Shown here one piece after another: positions 43,301-50,100 of a DNA stretch of 64,000 nucleotides. The stretch is from assembly GCA_963377175.1 (NCBI GenBank), contig CAUJNA010003733.1:352001-416000 (forward strand), written 5' to 3'. Position numbers and translations under genes: made by a program. Position 1 is the first letter of the stretch; each line of letters begins with the position of its first letter. A model generated the notes under the pieces. The model was not told where the DNA came from. It saw only the letters and a program-made list of their open reading frames with translations, and did not search any database. This stretch comes from Effrenium voratum. Lineage: Eukaryota > Sar > Dinophyceae > Suessiales > Symbiodiniaceae.

Positions 43301-45439
43301 CTACCAGGGCCATTTATTTTCCGGAAACAAAAAGACACCTATGGCGTTGACAACTATCTTTCTGGAACGGGGGCCCTGCTGTTTCCCCTGGTCGGTTTAA
43401 TCGTTGAAGGGTTTCCCAACCCGATCTTGAAGGAAACACCATTCAGGTGTCGTCCGTTGAGTTGGCAATCGTTTTGAGGCTTCTCCACTTGGCAAAGGTC
43501 CGAAGAGTCTCAACGTGTCTGCTGTTTTGGACATGTACCGCTATGGAATGCTGATTGTGACACCCATATTGTGCGCCGAAATGCTTCGAAGGTCTGTTGG
43601 GGATTCCGGTCCCACCGTTTTCTCAGCCCTCCCTTAGGCGTGATGAAGTGAAAACGAAGGCTGCTGTGAACGTCGATCTTAATGTGTTCTTCTCCCCTGT
43701 TGGTTTTTAAAGGGAATCTATCACTACTGGAATTATGTTGTTGTTTTTTTTTCAGGGGACTGAAGCAAAAGGAGGTGAATGGAACTTGTTTGTCCTCAAA
43801 AGGGGGAGCTTTCATGGAATCGCACGGAGATTTATTCGACACCAGAACCTCCGATGAGCACTGCTTGAGCGCCCAAGTAGGTCGCGTGCACTAACAACTC
43901 ACATGGCTGTGGGTCAAAATTAATGGTACCATTTTGGGGTAGGTGCACCACCCATTTTAGTCCATTTTAGTGGGGATTGGGATGTTTACTGGGGGTACGG
44001 GCTTTTGACCCATGGCCACATGGAACCTGGAACGCACTCGTATTTTTTTGAAGGAACCACGGTTTCGAAGACTTCTTTGGGCCTTGGGGTTCTTTGACGG
44101 TCGTCGCTTGGGTCCTGGAAGTCATAGGTGCGTTGAGCACTTTGCGCCAGGATCGTGATTTCGAAGCGCTCCACGTTGATCCTTGAGGGTGACGTGCCCT
44201 AGACGCATAGCAGCGGCATTTCTTCCATTCATCCTACTCACTCCCCAGGTGTTCCCTGCCTTTTTGTAACCGAGTCGGATGGCTTGTGAAACGACCTCCA
44301 GGATTCCTGGGCCCGCAAAACACACATGGGTGAGCTGTTTTTGAGGGGACTCGCCATACAAAAGCAGAAATCAATATGTGGTTGTCCTTGTGGTTTCTCG
44401 CGAAAAAGAGGACCAACTCCAAAAAAGACCAGCCACCCACAACGGCTTCACTTTCCCCGTTTCCCAACAGGTTCCACGTTAGTGGAGGGTCTCAACAACT
44501 GCACGAAAAAAAACAAAAAATGTGTGACGTTCGGTCGATATGTCCAGCAAATCTAAGGTCCATTTGGCATTTGGGAAAAGCAGAGGGGGGGACTCACGGA
44601 ACTTCGCACAAATACCCTGGCTTCGAGAAGCCCTACGCTTCGACCATCACAAAACTCCCGGGGACTCACCCAATGTCCATTTTGTCCTCCTTTTTTTTTG
44701 GGGGGGGAGGCAGGCTCATCAAAATATTATTGAAACACGTCATGTTGTCATTTTTTTGGGGACTCATCAACAATTCCTTTTTGACCATGGCTCAGCCATC
44801 AAGTCCTTAGGTGATCTTGGATGGCCTGAAGCTGGATGGCGCTTTGTGGTTGTCGGGCTCTGGCAGAGCCACAGGACCCGGGAGATCAGGCTACCCGCAT
44901 TGTCAGAGCGTTTCATGACCACAGACCTTGAGCAACTGATGAATCTTTGGAGTCATAGGTGTCCCTTTTAGGTGAGTTCAATTAGAAATCGTTTTATCCA
45001 TTTTACCAGGACCATCTATTTTACCAGAAGGACACCCATGTTCAGTTCAGGACTCTACTTGGATGACCGTCCAATGAGAGACTGGTTCATATCCCCTAGT
45101 GGGTTATATGTGTAAGGGAATTATGAAATGGGTACCACCCACCCACCCACCCACCCACCCACCCACCCACCCACCCACCCACCCACCCACCCACCCACCC
45201 ACCCACCCACCCACCCACCCACCCACCCACCCACCCACCCACCCACCCACCCACCCACCCACCCACCCACCCACCCACCCACCCACCCACCCACCCACCC
45301 ACCCACCCACCCACCCACCCATTTTGAGTGGTTCCGGCTTCGGCTCGCCAGGACTCTGCGTGGAGAACCAGGGCCTCCGCCTTGCGGCGATCGCGGAGGC
45401 AGAGCTGGCGAAGCAGGTCCCGTCCTTGCAGATCCGCGG
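27488..45439 (+). CDS. USP: UDP-sugar pyrophosphorylase (USP-like), multi-exon gene
   Basis: USP enzymes (EC 2.7.7.64) transfer UMP from UTP to sugar 1-phosphates of broad type, giving UDP-sugars for glycan and polysaccharide synthesis. Twenty-two small + strand exons follow the family in order: GHLFADV...GGLKGYLQRARSLL, AGGLGERLGFPGIKI (nucleotide-binding loop), FAVMTSGDTHEPTVE, VHFLRQEKVPALLD, ETKPHGHGDVHSLLHQHGL, FVFQDTNPLTF, FLGVSVKNDYVMNSVAIPRR, ESIGGICKL, NVEYNQLDPLL, FSPYPGNIN, EQTGGVVPEFINPKW, FKSSTRLECLMQDFP, SVKNNLADARKKQPP, RIVLQPSFAISLEQLKSK, SKRSTLILEGDV, LDGLKLDGALWL, VPSLQIRG. The sum is about 550 residues against roughly 600-630 usual. The start codon, one exon between 31370 and 33056, one between 33161 and 35172 and the last few residues were not found. 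No in-frame stop or frameshift was needed, so the gene looks intact. Most introns start with GC or GA. Family identity is confident; substrate range is not visible here. Confidence 0.92.
27871..27985 (+). mobile_element. Family B element with 5-bp target duplication, copy 1
   Basis: CAGGGCTCCTTA at the left mirrors TAAGGATCCCTG at the right. TTTGT flanks both sides (27866-27870, 27986-27990). 115 bp, inside the first defined USP intron. Confidence 0.92.
28140..28256 (+). mobile_element. Family G repeat copy 1
   Basis: TTTGGTGCATGTTGCTTGGA, TTGCCAACTAATGGGTTTTC and GGGGAGCAGAAAGCCACCGA recur near 39535-39640 and 63178-63290. Non-coding, same USP intron as the family B copy. Confidence 0.75.
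28963..29055 (+). mobile_element. Family F repeat copy 1
   Basis: GAGCCACAATCAAAACCC, GGTTAGTAAGGGAC and a distal GACCATTTTACTA are shared with the copies near 37111-37216 and 60828-60920. It lies in the intron between the second and third USP exons. Confidence 0.7.
29598..29668 (+). repeat. 11-bp tandem repeat (GTTTCCACTGG)n
   Basis: About six and a half units with single-base variants. The array is flanked by TGTCAAAATAAAG on both sides (about 29540 and 29669). Inside the third defined USP intron. Confidence 0.9.
30000..30110 (+). mobile_element. Family H repeat copy 3, diverged
   Basis: CCTTAGGTTTTAGG...TTTTCATTTAATCCACTGAAAG...TAGCAGGGGATCGGGGGAGG follows the layout of the copy at 18480. 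Confidence 0.55.
30246..30363 (+). mobile_element. Family A element with 4-bp target duplication
   Basis: Ends GGCTGTGGGTCAAAA and TTTTGACCCATGGCC are flanked by ATAT on both sides. The interior (GGGGATTGGGATGTTCACTG) is shared with 43915 and 59688. Inside the fourth defined USP intron. Confidence 0.92.
31420..31497 (+). mobile_element. Family J element, 15-bp perfect inverted arms
   Basis: CCACTTCTGTGATAC is exactly mirrored by GTATCACAGAAGTGG. It lies just downstream of the USP exon at 31308. Confidence 0.8.
31978..32053 (+). repeat. Fold-back inverted repeat, 23-bp arms
   Basis: The left arm 31978-32000 (GTTAACCCCGGATTAATAAA...) and the right arm 32031-32053 are complementary with three mismatches, around a 30-base loop. 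Confidence 0.8.
32656..32785. repeat. (GGTT)n / (GGTTGTTT)n low-complexity tract
   Basis: Irregular TTGG/GGTT array in a USP intron. Long W/L/V or N/Q/T/P open frames across it are artefacts. Confidence 0.9.
33056..40366 (+). CDS. USP: USP exons 7-17: sugar-binding core
   Basis: Exon table: 33056-33161 (RYAQSQSGDPTQPLPFAVMT SGDTHEPTVEMFQRH, end uncertain); 35172-35237 (VHFLRQEKVPALLDVEARIA AK, donor GA); 36071-36104 (DGLIETKPHGH, donor GC); 36773-36855 (DVHSLLHQHGLSKRWAEEGR QWLFVFQ, donor GA); 37273-37305 (DTNPLTFRILC, donor GC); 37964-38022 (AFLGVSVKNDYVMNSVAIP, donor GC); 38334-38402 (RLPGESIGGICKLVDSAGSG LT, donor GA); 38680-38782 (NVEYNQLDPLLKETPAGGDK ADDSGFSPYPGNIN, donor GC); 39001-39093 (VLLFRIPQYAQCLEQTGGVV PEFINPKWADA, donor GA); 39409-39489 (EKTKFKSSTRLECLMQDFPR LCRPEDK, donor GC); 40212-40366 (VGMTQLDRWIAKTSVKNNLA DARKKQPPECAFSAETDIYA CNTRLLQRLGA, donor GT). 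The Gly in HGHGD, the Arg in AIPRR and the Leu in LTLNVEYN are each split across an intron and rebuilt exactly. Confidence 0.9.
33603..33712 (+). mobile_element. Family D element, right end degraded
   Basis: Left end CTGTGGATAGACGAAATCC preceded by TA. The interior CCATGGTTTTAATCCGTGG and GTGCGAAATGGATTTCG matches 57285. Confidence 0.7.
36127..36271 (+). mobile_element. Family D element, long variant
   Basis: AATGGTTGCGAAATCC at the left and GGATTTCGTCCGGTGCACAG at the right, interior shared with the copy at 25727. It begins about 20 bases into the intron after USP exon 36071-36104. Confidence 0.75.
37111..37216 (+). mobile_element. Family F repeat copy 2
   Basis: GAGCCACAATCAAAACCCC and TACTAAGGGACTCTCCCAGC match 28963. 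A T11 tract is inserted. Inside the intron before USP exon 37273. Confidence 0.7.
37618..37710 (+). mobile_element. Family E repeat, diverged
   Basis: AACTCACTTCCTTGGGAAGG and GGCCATTTCAGTGGC...CAATCCACTGG follow the family E layout. In the intron before USP exon 37964. Confidence 0.5.
37850..37935. repeat. Inverted G-rich / C-rich tracts
   Basis: GGGGAGCCCAAATAAGACCT (about 37843-37861) is mirrored by AAGGCCTTATTTCGGG...CTCCC up to a C-rich run, making an imperfect hairpin next to USP exon 37964. Confidence 0.6.
38425..38548 (+). mobile_element. Family C element with 4-bp target duplication
   Basis: CAAGGTCCCCCTGCTCG at the left, CTACTGGAGGACCTAG at the right, flanked by TTGA on both sides (38421-38424, 38549-38552). 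It begins about 20 bases into the intron after the USP exon ending at 38402. Confidence 0.88.
39535..39640 (+). mobile_element. Family G repeat copy 2
   Basis: TTTGGTGCATTTTGCTTGGA, TTTTGCCAACTCATGGG and GGAGCAGAAAGCAACCAAG. In the USP intron before exon 40212. Confidence 0.75.
40742..40851 (+). mobile_element. Family E element copy
   Basis: CTCACGTTCCGAGTTCATGG at the left mirrors GCACTCGGGAAGTGAG at the right. In the USP intron 40367-41457. Confidence 0.8.
41458..45439 (+). CDS. USP: USP exons 18-22: C-terminal beta-helix region
   Basis: Exon table: 41458-41527 (LAGDVEVETPSETTFLGITA NLG, donor GC); 42848-42918 (LRIVLQPSFAISLEQLKSKI RGK plus the first two bases of Thr, donor GC); 44151-44193 (IVISKRSTLILEGD, donor GT); 44811-44874 (VILDGLKLDGALWLSGSGRA T, donor GA, end less certain); 45352-45439 (LCVENQGLRLAAIAEAELAK QVPSLQIRG, donor GT). 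These correspond to the family segments PRIVLxPSFALT-SKSK, STLIVEGDV, LDGALVI and VPExxKIRGY. The last exon begins about 31 bases after a long ACCC microsatellite. A following exon may start at 45540 after TTTCCACAG (DPKPDF), but this is not supported by the family. Confidence 0.85.
41528..42847 (+). other. USP intron of 1.3 kb
   Basis: Contains the family E element and otherwise mixed non-coding sequence. No second gene is supported inside it. Confidence 0.7.
41568..41656 (+). mobile_element. Family E element copy
   Basis: CTCACTCCCTGAGTGCCTGG at the left mirrors CCACTTGGGAAGTGAG at the right; CTTT occurs at both flanks. It starts about 40 bases into the USP intron after 41527. Confidence 0.8.
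43226..43345 (+). mobile_element. Family L inverted-repeat element copy 1
   Basis: ATAGGTGTCCTTTTTT at the left mirrors AAAAAGACACCTAT at the right; inner CCCTGGTTTACC and CAGGG also pair. The related copy is at 44953-45041. Confidence 0.7.
43700..43770 (+). mobile_element. Family I repeat copy
   Basis: TTTTTAAAGGGAATCTATCA, CTACTGGAATTATG, a T tract and TTTCAG then GGGACTGAAGCAAAAGGAGG. It carries an acceptor-like end but is not a USP exon edge. Confidence 0.65.
43915..44017 (+). mobile_element. Family A element with 4-bp target duplication
   Basis: Ends GGCTGTGGGTCAAAA and TTTTGACCCATGGCC, flanked by ACAT on both sides. In the USP intron before exon 44151. Confidence 0.92.
44953..45041 (+). 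mobile_element. Family L element copy 2
   Basis: CATAGGTGTCCCTTTTA at the left mirrors AGAAGGACACCCATG at the right, in the last defined USP intron. Confidence 0.7.
45137..45320. repeat. (ACCC)n microsatellite, about 46 units
   Basis: An uninterrupted tetranucleotide array of about 184 bases, ending 31 bases before the last recognised USP exon. Open frames through it (THPP or GGWV repeats) are artefacts. Confidence 0.98.
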
Positions 45440-45466
45440 GTGGCCTGGCAGAGTAGTGTTCCCTAC

Positions 45467-45539
45467 CTTGGATGGTTGCGAGATCCATGTCGCGTAACCG
45501 TTGAACTGTTTCTGAACGGTGCAACATGGATTTCCACAG
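45467..45539 (+). mobile_element. Family D element that nearly fills an intron
   Basis: CCTTGGATGGTTGCGAGATC at the left mirrors CATGGATTTCCACAG at the right. If exon 45352-45439 splices to 45540, the intron is only 100 bases and ends exactly at the element's CCACAG terminus. Confidence 0.6.
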
Positions 45540-47170
45540 GGACCCCAAACCTGACTTCAGGGGTGGCGAAAGCATCACGCACATGCTGGCCACAGCCATT
45601 GCAACAACTCGTTTCCCAAGCCTGGGTGCTAACTGGGGTTGTCTCTCAGCAACACTTCTGATATTTTTGTTCAACCCACCAACCTCCAGGGACCCCCTTG
45701 AAAGGCAAGCCAAAACCATAGCAGTTGTTTTTCGTTTCAGCAAAGGGGTGGCCCAACCCTGCACACTTCGAAGGAACACCAAAGCCGACCCTTTTGAGAG
45801 GGGTCCTGTCTACTAAGCCACACTTCGGGTTGTTTGAATATCGCCTGGGCCAATTTGAATTGAGCTTCCCTCGGGGTCAGGACACGTAGGGAGCTTTGTT
45901 TATCCTTTCGAATCCGCTTTTGGATCGCTTCTTAGCCGTGGACGACGTCCCCAAAGGTGATTCTGATATTTCTGCAATACCGTGGATTTCAAGTGGCATG
46001 GATTGAATGATCACCTTGAAAGAGGCCATGGGGATTGTGGGCTGTGGCAAAGTCATCACCTTTCCCACAGCCCGGAAGGAGCCCTGCGCTTTCGGCATGT
46101 GACTGTCATCAGCCTTAAGAAGGTTTCCCAAGACACCCGGTGCGGAAAAAAGCGACAGCGCAACTTCTGCAGTGATTGTGTAAATGGCTGTGGCTCAAAA
46201 TTAAACAGGAGGGGCTAACCGCAGGTTTTGGCCCATGTTTCCACTGGCCAGGGTTCCGTTTGGGGTACCATTTTTTTGAGCCACGGCCAAATGGTTCATG
46301 CCCTCATCTGTTCTTGGCGGGTCCACGAAGTTAAAACCTGGCAACAGCCGAGTCCCAGGTACCAGAAGGAGGTCTTGGAGATGGAGACCATCAAGTTGTA
46401 GGCGCGATATGGCTTGGGTTAGAATATTAGCAATACCTGGACCCGAAAGAAATGCATACCCGGAAAAAAAAAAAAAAGATTCGGCCGTCGTTTTGGCTTG
46501 CAATCGCCCATGTTCGAGGGTCCAGGTACCCTTTTTTGGTGGGTGGTGTGACACACACACACAACACAACCGTTTCTTGTCCACCCGTTCGATTTTCCGT
46601 TTCTTCCGAGCCCGATGGTCAACTCAGACCATTAGCAGGCCCCAGCCTTGTCTTCTGGAAATCCGACCGCAGTTTTGGCTCACTGCCGCTGGGCTCCCTT
46701 GAAGCCACCAGTGACCTGACCGAAGCAACTTGCCTGAAGGGTGAATATATACATATACATATATATATATACAGATATATATATATACATATTTGGAGGT
46801 AGGTCAAGATTTGGTGTTGACTGTTGAATGTAGGCGTTTATGGGTTGTTGTAGTCTGTAGATGTTTGGGCAGAACTAAATGTTTGGATTTGCCCACATGC
46901 TGATAGAGCCTCCAATGTGAGCTGGTCCTTGTTGTCCCACTCGAAAACGGCCGCACGATAAAGTATGACTCAAGCAATTGTGTATTCGTCTATCACGTAT
47001 CTACAAAATTTATCCATCAGCTTGCCCCCTTCCACTTTCAACATAGTTCAACGGTTCAATCGATTATGAATCGCTCACCTTGGAATTTGTCGTCCATGAT
47101 GTGTCGATCCATTGGTTGGCCCCTCCAAAGGCAATACGGTTCGATCAGCCTGTTGGAACTTCTCTTCACC
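45540..47170. other. Region between the two recognised genes
   Basis: No confident exon. Contains a family A element (46196-46288) and a TA microsatellite (46745-46795). The segment 45540-45650 is open on both strands but not recognisable. Confidence 0.4.
46196..46288 (+). mobile_element. Family A element with 4-bp target duplication
   Basis: Ends GGCTGTGGCTCAAAA and TTTTTTGAGCCACGGCC, flanked by AAAT on both sides (46192-46195, 46289-46292). Confidence 0.9.
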
Positions 47171-47173
47171 GAG

Positions 47174-50100
47174 TCCCAGCCTTCGCCCTGAGGGCACGCG
47201 GAAGGAATGCCACCGGCACGGACCTCGATCTGCACGCGGAGGTCAGACGCGAAGCAGCGAATGCGCGTGACAAAAGTGGCGCGTAGCGCGGCTGGGGCTG
47301 TGGCCGTCCAGGAGCTTTTCAAGGCAAAAGGCTTGGAGCAAAAATGATAGTGAGGCTACGTAGTCCATAAAGGCTTGGATCGGCAGGGTCTGTGTCCAGA
47401 TTGCGGGTCCTGGGATGTGGTGCAGAAGTGAATGGGTCCTTGGCCAATTTCGGGATCTGTCACCAAGCCATACTTGTTGGAGGTTGCTGAAAGCGGAACA
47501 TTTCTGGGATCTCTGGTTTGACCGAGGATCCCAAAGCGAAGCCAACCGACAGTCGCACGTTCGACCCATTTCAACGCATGCCGAGGCTCGAACGCAGAGC
47601 GAGGCCTATGGCAACGCTAAGAGCTGGAAGGATCACACGGCGGAGATCAAGGTGCCGACGCAGCGATGGTCTCCCCCCCAAAAAAGAAGGTGTTCCTTTG
47701 GTTTCCCCTTTAAACCATCCAAAGAGGGGTACCTTGAGCAAAAAGACACACCCATGTTGGTCGCTCCTTGGACCTAAGCTGGTGAAGGCTGTCGACCCCA
47801 AGAAACGACTCGAATGATAAGGTTTGGCGGTCAGGGGTATTCTTTACCAGCCTTGGACTCTATGCAAATCACATATTTTGGGTGTTCGGCCTTGCACCCG
47901 GGACATCTCGACTTAGGGGACTTGTAAGTATATCTAATATGGGGACTAGAAGTATATGAGCAGGTTAATCGCTTACTAACTTGTGAACACGCCTTATTTG
48001 TGAGAGGCACCAAACACGTGCATGGAATTAAAGATCTATATACGCATCAGGTCTTGCTGGGCTCATTACCGCCCAGCTTTCTCTGGTTGAAGGGCGTTTA
48101 AGCAGTTTCGTGATACCAGTACCCAGACGGTTCGTGAGCTGAATTGGGTTCTAAGGAACATCTCCGAGTTCTTCTGCAGCACGCATTTTGGTTTGGCGGC
48201 TTCGGACGCCACTCAAAGGCCTTCCCACCCACAAGGACATGGCTCTATAGGTCTTCTATCAGAAGGGTGGTTGGGGCAAGTGCCAAATCGCTGGACCCAA
48301 AAAGCCCAACTTCCAACTTCAGCGCACAGGGCACTCAGGAACCTGTGTGCCACCCCGGGTCGAGGGGCCGTCTTCGAACCTGCGCCCCGCAGGTGCCGGG
48401 CATGCCATACGCCAAGCTGGTCTCGCATCGAGCGGCCATTTGCCTGCCCTACGAAGCTGGGCTTGAGAAATCAGACACCCCAGCTGGCGTATCAGTTGCA
48501 ATCAAAGCGAATCGAGCGGATCTCGCCTATTGTTTCCCTGATTTGGGCCATATTTGCCATTTGGTCAAGGTTTAAGGTGAACCTTTTAATTCCAGGTCCT
48601 TTGGGCAAAACAAGTGCTCCGTGCAGGATGCTATGAGGAGCATGTTGCGATGTTGCCTCAGGTCTTCAAGTCATGCTCTTTGATTCTGAGCAACGATGAG
48701 CTGGGTCTAAGACGAGCTTGGCCCATGATGTACGGGAACCATCGATCGCCCGTTGTGAGCATGGCACATGTTTTGCGGCCGTTGAATACCAGGCAGGCCT
48801 TCATATGAGAAACAGCGCATGGAATAGCCAATTGAGCCACAAACCAACGAGCAATGAGGATCTTTGGGGGGGGGGGAAGTACCGGGACAGATGCTTTCCT
48901 ATTTTGCTACCCTGTTTTCGCCCAGGACATCACCATCTTCCTCTTCCACGAGCTGTACTCGGCAAACATGCCCCTCTTTGTGCCGAAGGAGCGCTCGCGC
49001 ACGTCGTCACCTCGCACGCTTGCCGAGCCCCAACATGGAGCCTGACAGGTTCGAAAATCCTTATCAATGAGGTGGGAACTGGGTCCATTCTTACTGGGCA
49101 AGTGGAGAACGAGCGCAGAAACTCCGGGACAGATATTGTGTATATAGATATATATATATATATATATGTATATATGACCATATTATATACATTGTTAGTA
49201 ATAGTTTTATTGTAATATGTGTTTATCTTAATATACATATATATATATATACCTGGACCCTCAATCACCCTTCGTTTTTGGGGTGGTGCTGTGTTGCATT
49301 CATTTTTGGGGTGTTTTGTCATTTTTTGGGGGTGTTAGTTCCATGTTTGGGTGTTTTTGTTTTTCCACGCGCTGCTTTGTCAACCCTGCAATTTCTCTAG
49401 CGGTGTGTTTAACTTGTTTGAGTTAACAACGTTGTTGTTCACTGCGCAGGGCTTGCTTGAAAGATACAAGTGCCAAGTCAAGCAGCGGCGCGGACCTTGC
49501 TGTCACCCAATGTCAAACCTCCAGGTTCAGCTCAGCTGCGCAATGCCTTTGATGTTGGCATGGAAGAAATCATCAAACATAATTTGACCTTGGCCCACAC
49601 AGCTTGAATGCCAACACAACACAAGGGAAAACAAAAGCCGCGATATTAGCCCTGCATTTTTGTGCGAGAAAAGCATTTGTGAGTTGCACAAGTTAAGAAG
49701 GCTGCGCCGTTGCGTGCTGCCTAGTGTTGGAGCCGATCACTGAGCCGCAAGGCATCCAAACCAGGTTTCCTTTGGAAGCGAGCAGGTGGCTTGGTGCACC
49801 AAAACTCAAACTGATGTTTAGGAGGGCGCTGCGACAATGCAAAGAACCAACATCCCTTAAAACAGGAGTTAGACATTTCGAGTTGTTTCTTCTAGTGTGT
49901 GCGGTGTGCTTTGCGCGGCACACATCACAAACGGTCTTTCATGGCAAAACCCAATCTTCTAATGGCTTGAAACAGTGTGCCATGCGCAGTTCACCGCATG
50001 CTCATGTAATGTCACTCTACTTTCACGACAGTAGAGTCCAAGAAGGTATAAGTTCAATGAACAAATATTGTCGCAACAAATTGAGAAGGATAGCTTTCGC

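Noticed and set aside
43986..44174. Minus-strand frame with good codon bias (ERFEITILAQSAQRTYDFQD)
   Set aside because: It is the shadow of intron sequence plus the + strand USP exon 44151-44193 (SKRSTLILEGD), which fits the family and joins in frame on both sides.
45096..45782. Long Gly-Trp-Val and Thr-His-Pro open frames
   Set aside because: Products of translating the ACCC microsatellite; no coding evidence.
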